Source: Aeromonas allosaccharophila | GTDB lineage: Bacteria > Pseudomonadota > Gammaproteobacteria > Enterobacterales > Aeromonadaceae | Length of the DNA: 64,000 nt | Reading direction: 5' to 3' | Assembly (NCBI RefSeq): GCF_000819685.1 | Contig: NZ_CDBR01000062.1 | Coordinates: forward strand, 1-64,000 | Part shown: positions 32,158 to 41,522 of the stretch, piece after piece | How the letters are laid out: each line of letters starts with the position of its first letter | Position numbering within the stretch: the first letter of the stretch is position 1 | Made by a program: the position numbers and the translations under genes | Notes under the pieces: model-generated | The model's input: only the letters and a program-made list of their open reading frames with translations | What the model was told of the DNA's origin: nothing | Database searches by the model: none

Positions 32158-33288
32158 ATGATTGGAAAACTGATAAGAAAAACCTGGTTCTGGCTCCTGC
32201 TGCTCGGGGCCCTGCTGGGTGTCGCGGCACTGGGTGTCACCGTGACTGTGCTGCACAAGACCAGCTCCACCGAATTCTGCGTCTCCTGCCACTCCATGCA
32301 GACTCCGCTCGCCGAGTATCAGGGCAGCGTCCACTTCCAGAACACCAAGGGGATCCGCGCCGAGTGTGCCGACTGCCACATTCCGGGTGACCCTACCTCC
32401 TACCTGTGGACCAAGGTGCGCGCCGTGAAGGATATCTATCACGAAGCGATCGGCACGCTCGACACGCCTGAGAAATATGAAGCCCACAAGCTGCGGATGG
32501 CCCAATCCGTCTGGGACGAGCTGAAGGCCAACGACTCCGCCACCTGCCGCAGCTGCCACAGCTACGAGGCGATGGACATTCTGGCCCAGCGCCCCAATGC
32601 CCGTGCCGAGCATCCGGTCGCCATCAAGGAGGGTCAGACCTGTATCGACTGCCACCGCGGTGTCGCCCACATCATGCCTGACATGAGCGGTCTGGCTGCC
32701 GCCGGTGCCAGCGAGCTGGCGCAGGCTGCCGCCCAGACTCCGGCCAACGTCACCACCCGCTACGCCATCGCCACCACCCCGCTGTTCCTCGATGCCGCCG
32801 CCAAGACTGACGAAGGCACCCTGATGCCCTCCACCAAGGTGGAAGTACTGGCCAACGAAAACGGCCGCGCCAAGGTGCAGATCGAAGGCTGGCAACAGGA
32901 TGGCGTGAGCGAAGTGTTCTACGCCGCACCGGGCAAGCGGATCCTCAGCGTACTGGTCGGCGATGCCGCCAAGAAAGCGCTGGTCACCGGCCAGAGCGAA
33001 ACCGACAGCGCCACCAACCTCACCTGGCATCAGGTCAAGCTGACCGCCTGGGTCGACCAGAGCCAGCTCATCGGCGATCAAGGCAAGCTGTGGCAATACG
33101 CCTCCACCCTGATGTCCAACAACTGTACCGGCTGCCACGGCCTCACCGCGCTGGATCACTTCAATGCCAACCAGTGGATCGGCGTCATTAAGGGGATGGA
33201 ATCTCGTACCTCCCTGACCCCGGAACAGGCTCGCATGCTGACCCAGTATGTCCAGAAACATGCCAGTGACATGAGCGCGGCCCACTAA
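32158..33288 (+). CDS. torC: Pentahaem c-type cytochrome TorC
   Basis: The 376-aa protein has an N-terminal membrane anchor (about 10-32) and five CXXCH haem sites: residues 41-45, 70-74, 130-134, 162-166 and 323-327. The first four form the NapC/NirT domain; the fifth, after an SH3-like linker, is the TorC-specific C-terminal domain. It passes electrons from menaquinol to TorA in the periplasm. It is 23 bp upstream of torA. Confidence 0.93.
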   Translation: MIGKLIRKTWFWLLLLGALLGVAALGVTVTVLHKTSSTEFCVSCHSMQTPLAEYQGSVHFQNTKGIRAECADCHIPGDPTSYLWTKVRAVKDIYHEAIGTLDTPEKYEAHKLRMAQSVWDELKANDSATCRSCHSYEAMDILAQRPNARAEHPVAIKEGQTCIDCHRGVAHIMPDMSGLAAAGASELAQAAAQTPANVTTRYAIATTPLFLDAAAKTDEGTLMPSTKVEVLANENGRAKVQIEGWQQDGVSEVFYAAPGKRILSVLVGDAAKKALVTGQSETDSATNLTWHQVKLTAWVDQSQLIGDQGKLWQYASTLMSNNCTGCHGLTALDHFNANQWIGVIKGMESRTSLTPEQARMLTQYVQKHASDMSAAH

Positions 33289-33311
33289 GGCTGGAACAGA
33301 GGAAAACCGTT

Positions 33312-35792
33312 ATGACTTTTTTCAACGACAAGAAGACCAATCTGTCCCGCCGCAACCTGCTCAAGGGCCTCGGCGCCTGCGCAGCCCTGCCCCTGCTCGG
33401 CGGCATTTTTCCCAAGAGTGCGCTGGCGCAAGCCATCAGCACCGCATTGAGCCAGTTCCCGACTCTGGTGCCCGCCCAGAAGGGCATTCTGACCGGCGCC
33501 CACTGGGGTGCGTTTGAAGCGGTGGTCGAGGATGGCCGCATGGTGCGCGTCCAGCCGGTAGCCGATGATCCGGCGCCGAACGATCTCATCGACATGGCGC
33601 CGTTCCTGGTGCACGCCAAGAACCGCATCAAGTACCCCATGGTACGCAAGAGCTGGCTGGAACACGGCCCGGGCGCCAAACCCGAACTGCGCGGCGCCGA
33701 CGAGTGGGTGCGAGTGAGCTGGGACAAGGCGATCGAACTGGTGGCCGGTGAAATCCAGCGCGTGCAGAGCGACTTCGGCCCACAGGCGATCCACGCCGGT
33801 TCCTACGGCTGGAAGAGTGTCGGCATGTTCCACAACAGCCGCACCCTGCTGCACCGCCTGATGAACCTCTCCGGCGGCTTTACCGGTTATGCCGGTGACT
33901 ACTCCACCGGCGCGGCTCAGGTGATCATGTCCCACGTGATGGGTTCCATCGAGGTGTACGAGCAGCAGACCGCCTGGCCCAACGTGGTCGAGAACGCCGA
34001 ACTGGTGGTGTTGTGGGGGGTCAATGCCCAGGTCACCCTGAAGAACAGCTGGAACATGCCGGATCACGAGGGTCAGGCTGGCTTCAAGGCGCTGAAAGAG
34101 AAAGGCACCCGTGTCATCAGCATCGACCCCATCTACAACGAGACCGCCAAGCTGGTCGGCGCCGAGTGGATTGCCCCGAACGCCTACACCGACGTGGCCA
34201 TGATGCTGGGTGTCGCTCACACCCTCTATACCAAACAGAAACACGATCAGGCCTTCCTCGATCGCTACACCGTCGGCTTCGACAAGTTTCTGGACTATCT
34301 GCTCGGCAAGGATGACGGTCAACCGAAGAGCGCCGAATGGGCGAGCAGCGTCTGCGGCGTCGATGCCAAGGTGATCCGCCAGCTGGCTCTCGACATGGCC
34401 GCCAAGCGCACCATGATCATGGCCGGTTGGGGCATGCAGCGTCAGCAGCACGGCGAACAGCCGAACTGGATGCTGGTCACTCTGGCCTCCATGCTGGGCC
34501 AGATTGGCCTGCCGGGCGGCGGCTACGGCTTCAGCTACCACTACTCCTCCGGTGGCAGCCCCACCGCCAAGGGCGGCATTCTGGCCGGTATCTCCGCCGG
34601 TAACGCACCGAAGAACAGCCCGGCCCCGATCCCGGTGGCCCGCATCGCCGACTGTCTCGCCAACCCGGGCAAGACCATCGACTTCAACGGCCGCAAGGTG
34701 ACCTATCCGGACATCAAGCTGGTCTACGTGGCGGGCGGCAACCCCTTCCACCACCATCAGGACACCAACAACCTGCTGCAAGCGTGGCGCAAGCCGCAGA
34801 CCGTGATCGTCCACGAGCCCTACTGGACCGCTACCGCCAAGCACGCCGATATCGTGCTGCCGGTCACCACCAGCTACGAGCGCAATGATCTGGAGATGGG
34901 TGGCGACTACTCCCAGCGCTATGTTTTCCCGATGCACCAGTGCGTACCGCCCCAGTTTGAAGCCCGCAACGACTTCGATATCTTCAGCGCCATCGCCGCC
35001 AAGCTGGGCGTGCAGGAGCAATACACCGAAGGCAAAGACGAGATGCTGTGGCTCAAGCAGATGTACGACGGCATGGCGGCGCAGGCCCGTGGTGCCCGCG
35101 TGGCGCTGCCGCCGTTCAACATGTTCTGGGAGTCCAACAACTACATTCGCTTCCCGATCCCCGAGGCCAACCGCCAGTGGATCCGTCACGCCGATTTTCG
35201 CGAGAATCCGCTGCTCAACCCGCTCGGCACCCCGTCCGGCAAGATCGAGATCTTCTCCAACACGGTGGCGGGGATGGGTTACGCCGACTGCGCCGGCCAT
35301 CCCAAGTGGTATGAGCCCAAGGAGTGGGTGAAGAGCGAGGTGGCGGCGCGCTATCCGCTGTCGCTCAACACCTCCCACCCGACCCAGCGGCTGCACTCCC
35401 AGCTCGACAACACCCCGCTGCGGGACAAGTTCGCTATCGCCGACCGCGAGGCGATCATGATCCATCCCGCCGACGCCAAGGCTCGTGGCATCGCCCAGGG
35501 GGATCTGGTGCGTGCCTTCAACGAGCGCGGCCAGATCCTGGTGGGCGCCCTGCTATCCGAGGATGTGCGCCAAGGGGTGGTGCGGATCTGCGAAGGGGCA
35601 TGGTATGACCCGGCCAAGCCGGGCGAAGCGGGCAGCATCTGCAAGAACGGCAACGTCAACTGCCTCACCTTCGACGAAGGCTCGTCCAGTCTGGCGCAAG
35701 GCAACTGCGGCCACATGGCCCAGCTGCAGATCGAGAAGTACACCGGCCCGGTGCTGGCCAACACCGCCCACGCGGTACCGGCCAACGGCTAA
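33312..35792 (+). CDS. torA: Trimethylamine-N-oxide reductase TorA (periplasmic, molybdenum)
   Basis: The 826-aa DMSO-reductase-family enzyme has a Tat signal (SRRNLLKGLG, 12-21, ending near ALA-QA at about 40). Ser198 in GDYSTGAAQ is the expected Mo ligand, and YGWKSVG is typical of TorA/DorA. It reduces TMAO, and possibly other N- or S-oxides, during anaerobic growth. It follows torC. No torD chaperone gene is adjacent; it must lie elsewhere or be replaced. Confidence 0.93.
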   Translation: MTFFNDKKTNLSRRNLLKGLGACAALPLLGGIFPKSALAQAISTALSQFPTLVPAQKGILTGAHWGAFEAVVEDGRMVRVQPVADDPAPNDLIDMAPFLVHAKNRIKYPMVRKSWLEHGPGAKPELRGADEWVRVSWDKAIELVAGEIQRVQSDFGPQAIHAGSYGWKSVGMFHNSRTLLHRLMNLSGGFTGYAGDYSTGAAQVIMSHVMGSIEVYEQQTAWPNVVENAELVVLWGVNAQVTLKNSWNMPDHEGQAGFKALKEKGTRVISIDPIYNETAKLVGAEWIAPNAYTDVAMMLGVAHTLYTKQKHDQAFLDRYTVGFDKFLDYLLGKDDGQPKSAEWASSVCGVDAKVIRQLALDMAAKRTMIMAGWGMQRQQHGEQPNWMLVTLASMLGQIGLPGGGYGFSYHYSSGGSPTAKGGILAGISAGNAPKNSPAPIPVARIADCLANPGKTIDFNGRKVTYPDIKLVYVAGGNPFHHHQDTNNLLQAWRKPQTVIVHEPYWTATAKHADIVLPVTTSYERNDLEMGGDYSQRYVFPMHQCVPPQFEARNDFDIFSAIAAKLGVQEQYTEGKDEMLWLKQMYDGMAAQARGARVALPPFNMFWESNNYIRFPIPEANRQWIRHADFRENPLLNPLGTPSGKIEIFSNTVAGMGYADCAGHPKWYEPKEWVKSEVAARYPLSLNTSHPTQRLHSQLDNTPLRDKFAIADREAIMIHPADAKARGIAQGDLVRAFNERGQILVGALLSEDVRQGVVRICEGAWYDPAKPGEAGSICKNGNVNCLTFDEGSSSLAQGNCGHMAQLQIEKYTGPVLANTAHAVPANG

Positions 35793-35810
35793 GGCGATTG
35801 CCACCCAATA

Positions 35811-35840
35811 AAAACGGCGCCATCAAGGCGCCGTTTCTTT
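35811..35840. terminator. Terminator after torA
   Basis: AAACGGCGCC / GGCGCCGTTT (10 bp, loop ATCAA) is followed by CTTTAT on the plus strand, 18 bases after the torA stop. On the minus strand the trailing TTTTATT also allows termination of the unknown gene at 35878. Confidence 0.85.
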
Positions 35841-35877
35841 ATCTGTCTGCCAAAGCTTAGGCATGGTCGGGACGGGT

Positions 35878-36339
35878 TTAGAACTCCCCCTCCTCCATAT
35901 ACTCCTGCGCGCACTCCACCAGTTGCGGCCACAGCTCTTCCGGCACCCAGGCATCCGGGTCATCTTCGTCCCCGTCGTACTGGCTCCAGAAATAGCGGCG
36001 CAGGCCAGAGGCAAACTCGTCGCTGATCTCGGCCAGCTCCGAGAGCGGCCCCAACCAGGCGATGCGACGCAGGCCGGAGGCGAGATCGTTGATGGCATCC
36101 ATCAGGGTGCGATCGTCGAAGCTCTGCTCCACCAGCAGGGTAAAGCGCTCGCGCGCCTGTTCGGTCTGATCTTCCTCCAGCTCGCCCACATCGGCCAGCA
36201 GGTCGACAAAATCTTCCAGAAGGAACGCGATCAGGCCATCCCTGTCTTCAAACCACTGGATCTGGGCGCCCTTGACCCCCAGTACAGAGGCATCAAACGA
36301 ATCGTCAAGGTGACACAGTGCCCACGGATCGTCGGTCAT
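35878..36339 (-). CDS. Acidic protein of unknown function
   Basis: I do not recognise the family. The 153-aa product has no signal peptide or membrane helix, is rich in Asp/Glu and Leu, and has a Trp-rich acidic C-terminal third (YFWSQYDGDEDDPDAWVPEE). GAGGAAGAG lies before the ATG. It starts 41 bp after the histidine kinase gene on the same strand and may be the last gene of that operon. It is not TorD-like despite its neighbour torA. Confidence 0.7.
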   Translation of the reverse strand: MTDDPWALCHLDDSFDASVLGVKGAQIQWFEDRDGLIAFLLEDFVDLLADVGELEEDQTEQARERFTLLVEQSFDDRTLMDAINDLASGLRRIAWLGPLSELAEISDEFASGLRRYFWSQYDGDEDDPDAWVPEELWPQLVECAQEYMEEGEF

Positions 36340-36380
36340 GCTTCTCTTCCTCAGGCTAAAACAAATGCCATATGTTATGC

Positions 36381-37730
36381 CTAGCTCTCGACTCTTGCCA
36401 CCTTGGGCAACGAGAGGGAGGCGGCCAGACCGCCCAGTTCGGCGCGGCCCATGATGAAACTGCCCCGATAGGCTTCCGCCAGATCGGAGACGATGTTGAG
36501 ACCCAGGCCCGAGCCCGGCACCTTCTCGTCGAGCCGCACCCCGCGCAGCACCGCCTTGGCGATCTGATCCTCGCTCATGCCGGGGCCGTCATCCTCGATA
36601 CGCAAGGTGATCCAGCCCCCCAGCTCGGCACTGGAGATACGCAGCTCGCTGGCGGACCACTTGAAGGCATTCTCCAGCAGGTTGCCCACCATTTCGTCAA
36701 AGTCCTGCTCCTCCACCCCGACCGCCAGATTGGCGGGTACTTGCAAGTCCACCGTCTTGCCCGGATAGAGGCGGGAGAAGGCGCGACAGATGTACTCCAC
36801 CCGCGCCCGCACCGGGGTCGAGACCCCGAGGATCTTGGCGGCACCGGTCACCCGCGCCTTGCCGAGGTGGTAATCAATGTGGCGCTGGATCTGGTCGAGC
36901 TGCTCGCCAATGGCGGCTTGATCCTCCGGCGGCAACTGGGCCACCTGATTGCGCATGATGCTGAGCGGCGTCTTGAGGGCGTGAGCCAGATTGCCTGTGT
37001 GGGATCGCGCCCGCTGCAGCAGCTCGCCGTAGTGATGCAGCAGTCGGTTGATATCCTCCACCAGCGGCTGGATCTCCAGCGGATAGCGCAGCCGGAACCC
37101 CTCCTGATGGCCCTCATGAACCCTTCCCAGTTCACGGCGCAGCAAGTGCAGCGGCCGCAAACCATAGACGATCTGGAACATGAAGCCGAGCACCAGACCG
37201 GCGGCGGCAAAGCCGAGGCCGAGGAACAGGCTGATGCGGGTCTTGTTGAGGGTCTGGGTCAGGGCGCTGCTGTCCTTGGCCATCACCAGAGTGAACACCC
37301 GATCGGAACCGGGCAGCAGCACGGTGCGGGTCATGATCAGCAAGGGTTCACGATTTGGCCCCTTGCCGACGAACAGGTCAGGATCACCAAACGCCGACTT
37401 GAGCCCGTCACTCTTCAGGGTGGTATCCCACAGGGAGCGGGAGCGCCCCACCACATCGTGGCCCAGCTCCAGCTGCCAGTAATAGCCGGAGTAAGGCTGG
37501 CTGAAACGGGGATCCGACATCGGCTCGACCACCACCGGCAGGCCGGTTTTGGCCACCTCCAGCCGGGAGAGCAGATCATAGAGCTGCAGGCGCAGACCGT
37601 CGGCCTCCGCCTCCTGCCAGTAGTTGCGCATCATGGTCTGCAGGCTGAAGCCGGTGGCGAACAGAAACAGCCCGCACCACACCAGCGCGATGGCGAGCAG
37701 TCGCCCCCGCAGGGTTCTCACCAGCCTCAT
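36381..37730 (-). CDS. PhoQ-like sensor histidine kinase
   Basis: The 449-aa inner-membrane kinase has two membrane helices (about 10-30 and 168-190) around a periplasmic sensor of about 135 residues. A HAMP-like linker follows. The phosphoacceptor is His250 in NLAHALKTPLS, and the ATPase has N (NLLENAFKW) and G (EDDGPGM, GSGLGLNI) boxes. NLAHALKTPL resembles PhoQ and the Vibrio CarS/VprB type. Start overlaps the regulator stop by four bases. The PepSY gene upstream is typical of this subgroup; the stimulus is unknown. Confidence 0.87.
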   Translation of the reverse strand: MRLVRTLRGRLLAIALVWCGLFLFATGFSLQTMMRNYWQEAEADGLRLQLYDLLSRLEVAKTGLPVVVEPMSDPRFSQPYSGYYWQLELGHDVVGRSRSLWDTTLKSDGLKSAFGDPDLFVGKGPNREPLLIMTRTVLLPGSDRVFTLVMAKDSSALTQTLNKTRISLFLGLGFAAAGLVLGFMFQIVYGLRPLHLLRRELGRVHEGHQEGFRLRYPLEIQPLVEDINRLLHHYGELLQRARSHTGNLAHALKTPLSIMRNQVAQLPPEDQAAIGEQLDQIQRHIDYHLGKARVTGAAKILGVSTPVRARVEYICRAFSRLYPGKTVDLQVPANLAVGVEEQDFDEMVGNLLENAFKWSASELRISSAELGGWITLRIEDDGPGMSEDQIAKAVLRGVRLDEKVPGSGLGLNIVSDLAEAYRGSFIMGRAELGGLAASLSLPKVARVES

Positions 37731-38383
37731 TCGTTGATCCGGTACCCGAGGCCGCGCACTGTTTCAATCAGGTCAGGGTTGGTTTTCTTGCGGATCCGGC
37801 CGATGAACACCTCGACGGTGTTGGAGTCGCGGTCGAAATCCTGGGCATAGATGTGGTCGATCAGCTCGCTGCGCGACACCACCTTGCCCCGGTGCTGCAT
37901 CAGATAACCGAGCACCCGGAACTCGTGGGCGGTCAGCTTGATGGGGGTCCCTTCGTACCACACCTGAGATGCGGCCATGTCGAGGCGCACTCCGCCAATC
38001 TCCAGAATGGAGCTGGCGTTGCCTGCCGCCCGGCGCACCAGCGCGTGGACCCGTGCCACCAGCTCGGCCACCTGGAACGGCTTGGTGAGGTAATCATCGG
38101 CACCGGCGTTGAGCCCTTCGATCTTCTCGTGCAGCTGACCACGGGCGGTCAGTACCAGCACAGGAGTATCGATCCCCTTGCTGCGCCACTCTTTCAGCAC
38201 GCTCAGGCCATCACGCCCCGGCAGGCCGAGGTCGAGAATGATGGCATCGTAGGGTTCGGTCTCACCGAGAAAACCGGCTTCGTTACCGTCGTGGCAGAGA
38301 TCGGTGACAAAGCCGGAGAGGCGCAGCTGTTCGGCCAGCTGGCCGGCCAGGATTTTTTCGTCTTCAACAATCAGAATTCGCAT
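37727..38383 (-). CDS. OmpR/PhoP-family response regulator
   Basis: The 218-aa protein has a receiver (acidic pair 8-9, phosphoacceptor Asp51 in ILDLGLPG, Lys101) and a winged-helix DNA-binding domain (about 125-215; LTAHEFRVLGYLMQHRGKVVS and VRGLGYRI). It is coded between a PepSY gene and its kinase. It is closest in appearance to PhoP/QseB and CarR/VprA regulators that control envelope modification; the assignment among them is open. Confidence 0.9.
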   Translation of the reverse strand: MRILIVEDEKILAGQLAEQLRLSGFVTDLCHDGNEAGFLGETEPYDAIILDLGLPGRDGLSVLKEWRSKGIDTPVLVLTARGQLHEKIEGLNAGADDYLTKPFQVAELVARVHALVRRAAGNASSILEIGGVRLDMAASQVWYEGTPIKLTAHEFRVLGYLMQHRGKVVSRSELIDHIYAQDFDRDSNTVEVFIGRIRKKTNPDLIETVRGLGYRINE

Positions 38384-38404
38384 GAACAGGCTTCCACACA
38401 GGGG

Positions 38405-38743
38405 TTATTCATCATCCTCGACCGGGGGCTTGGGCGGTTCGAACAGCCGCTCCAGATGGTGGCCCTTGGCCCACACCAGCTCAAGGTTGTCGGCCCGATA
38501 GGCCACCTTGATCACGCTGTTCTCCCGATCGATGACTCGCAGTTCATAGAGCCAGATACCATCCTCTTCCCCCAGATCCACCCGCAACACCCGCACCGGC
38601 AATCTGGCCGCCACCTCCATCATTTCATGGAAGGGCCGAACCCGTCCCTCATGGACCGCTTGCTGCAACTGGGCTTCATCAGGCGTGACCGCCTGTGCCA
38701 GCACCGGCAGCAATAACCCGAGCAGAGGGAGCGCTCTATTCAT
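38405..38743 (-). CDS. PepSY-like periplasmic protein of the two-component operon
   Basis: The 112-aa product has a signal peptide (MNRALPLLGLLLPVLAQA) and a single PepSY-like fold (LPVRVLRVDLGEEDGIWLYEL). It ends in an acidic Pro-rich tail (PPKPPVEDDE). It is the first gene of the regulator-kinase operon, 21 bp before the regulator. PepSY proteins near sensors are thought to modulate them or proteases; that role here is inference. Confidence 0.78.
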   Translation of the reverse strand: MNRALPLLGLLLPVLAQAVTPDEAQLQQAVHEGRVRPFHEMMEVAARLPVRVLRVDLGEEDGIWLYELRVIDRENSVIKVAYRADNLELVWAKGHHLERLFEPPKPPVEDDE

Positions 38744-38806
38744 GGATGATTCATCTCCAAAAACCTAACATAATGGCGTTTATAGTCTGCCAGCCATGAA
38801 TCCGGA

Positions 38807-39055
38807 ATGAATATGATCCCGCGCAGTGTCCTGCTGATCCTTTGTCTGTTGAGTGCCACAAGCTGGGCGGCCCAGAGCCGTCTCGACATGGCCGGGCTGG
38901 TCAAACTCCTGCTGGCGCAAGGGTATCACGACATTCGGGAAGTGGAGCTGGAAGGGGACAAATTCGAGGTCAAAACCCTCAATCGCAAGGATCAGAAGGT
39001 GCATCTCATCGTCGATGCCTACACTGGCGAGATCAAACAACAAGAGGCCGATTAG
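38807..39055 (+). CDS. Small PepSY-domain periplasmic protein
   Basis: The 82-aa product has a signal peptide (about 1-22, ending SWA-AQ) and one PepSY domain (GYHDIREVELEGDKFEVKTL). It is divergent from the other PepSY gene across 63 bp, so both likely share a control region. Its stop overlaps the msrQ stop by four bases, converging. Confidence 0.8.
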   Translation: MNMIPRSVLLILCLLSATSWAAQSRLDMAGLVKLLLAQGYHDIREVELEGDKFEVKTLNRKDQKVHLIVDAYTGEIKQQEAD

Positions 39056-39668
39056 GCCTCTTTTGCATTCCAGCGTCCCCGCAATGGGCGCAGCAGCTTA
39101 TCTTTCCTCGGCCAGAGCAGGGCGCAGGCCAGCAGCAGGTAGATGAGGGGCTCCCCCCAACCGCTCTTGAGCGACCACCAGTAGTGAACCGGCACCAGCA
39201 GGGCAATGGCATAGACCCAGTTGTGCAGCTTCTGCCACACGGCGCCCATTCTGCGCTGCAATGCGGGCAGCGAGGTGATGCTGAGGGCGGCCAGCAGCAA
39301 CAGTGCCACCATCCCCACCACGATATAGCTGCGCTTGACCAGCTCGCCACCAATCAGCCCCCAGTCAAACTGCAGATCCAGCCCCAGCCACGCCATGAAG
39401 TGGAGTAGCGCCCAGGCAAAACACCAGAGCCCGAGGGGGCGGCGCAGCTTGATGAGCTGCCCCTGCCGCCAGCGCTTGGCCAGCGGCGACACCAGCAGGG
39501 TGAGCAGCAACAGGTTGAGCGCCCCCTTGCCGAGGTAGTGGATAAGCTCCGGCACCGGATCGCCCCCCAGCAGACCTGCCGGAATGGCAAACCCCAGCCA
39601 GAGCAGAAAACCGAGGGAGCCCAGATGCACCAGCGCCCGCAAGCCGCTGATATGGGCCGGTTTCAATC

Positions 39669-39678
<10 letters not shown>
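39052..39678 (-). CDS. msrQ: Haem-binding membrane subunit MsrQ
   Basis: The 208-aa protein has about six membrane helices of the ferric-reductase-like YedZ family. Conserved haem-ligand histidines are visible in [19 protein letters not shown] and VPVHYWW. It passes electrons from the quinone pool or flavin to MsrP. It overlaps the msrP stop by ten bases. Confidence 0.93.
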
Positions 39679-40670
<992 letters not shown>

Positions 40671-40741
40671 GAAAAACTCCCGGGGCTGAGTGAGGCAATA
40701 TGGATAAGACCCGCCCCGGCAGATTTTTATTTCACACAAAT

Positions 40742-40837
40742 TTACATCATGTGGTGCAGGGGCAGTGCCTTGGCCATGGTGCCGACCAGAAACAGGACTA
40801 CGAACACCAGCAGGGGAACGATCACATTTGGCGCCAT
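40742..40837 (-). CDS. 31-aa single-pass membrane peptide upstream of msrP
   Basis: This short gene reads [20 protein letters not shown], then [11 protein letters not shown]. It is one hydrophobic helix with a His/Met-rich end (HHMM). GGAGTGAG lies four to nine bases upstream of the ATG. It precedes msrP by 71 bp on the same strand. I do not recognise a family. A role with MsrPQ, or in metal or haem handling, is inference. Confidence 0.6.
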   Translation of the reverse strand: MAPNVIVPLLVFVVLFLVGTMAKALPLHHMM

Positions 40838-41038
40838 CAGACTCACTCCATGAGCAGGACAGGGCCTCTAACTATGGCCGACTGTCAGGCCGGTCACCAA
40901 TGAATTTTTTTCGCGAGCGCAAGCGTATTCCTGAGTTGAAAAGGGTGATAAAGATCACACACAATTCGGCCCCCGCTTGCCGCCCCGATTACCGGGGGTA
41001 GGCTGCCCATTTTGCGAAGCCAACTGAAGAGTCGCCCC

Positions 41039-41521
41039 ATGAGCCCACTGATCGCCATCGCCATCACCACAGGTATTCTCTCCGCCGTCTGGGGCTGGAT
41101 TGCCGTCGCGTTCGGCCTTATCTCCTGGGTCGGCTTTCTCGGCTGCACCAGCTATTTCGCGTCAAGCGGCGGCTACAAGGCACTGCTGCAGACCATCTTC
41201 TGCAACACCAGCGGCATGCTGTGGGCACTGCTGCTGATCCATGGCGACAGTCTGTGGGGAGCGGGTGTGGCGGGTTATGTGATGACGGGGGTGGTCGCAA
41301 CCCTGATGTGCGTACAGGCCAAGCAGCAGTGGCTCGGCTACATTCCCGGCACCTTTGCCGGTTGCTGTGCCACCTTCGGGGCGGCGGGCGAGTGGCGGCT
41401 GATCCTGCCCTCCCTCATCATTGGCGCCTTGTTCGGTTACCTGATGAAGGCGAGCGGCCTCTGGCTCTCCCATAAAACTCAAAAAGCCGATGCCGCTCCG
41501 GCGGTAGTTGATCCCGCCTGA
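41039..41521 (+). CDS. DUF1097 family inner-membrane protein
   Basis: The 160-aa product has about five hydrophobic segments and the small-residue-rich pattern of the YcdZ/DUF1097 family. ATG 41039 has AAGAG upstream; the frame is open for nine codons before it. Function unknown. It converges with glrR, with one base between the stops. Confidence 0.75.
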   Translation: MSPLIAIAITTGILSAVWGWIAVAFGLISWVGFLGCTSYFASSGGYKALLQTIFCNTSGMLWALLLIHGDSLWGAGVAGYVMTGVVATLMCVQAKQQWLGYIPGTFAGCCATFGAAGEWRLILPSLIIGALFGYLMKASGLWLSHKTQKADAAPAVVDPA

Positions 41522-41522
41522 T

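Noticed and set aside
35878..36339. The acidic gene near torA as TorD
   Set aside because: It is shorter than TorD, is on the opposite strand, and shows none of the TorD motifs such as EP(D)H.
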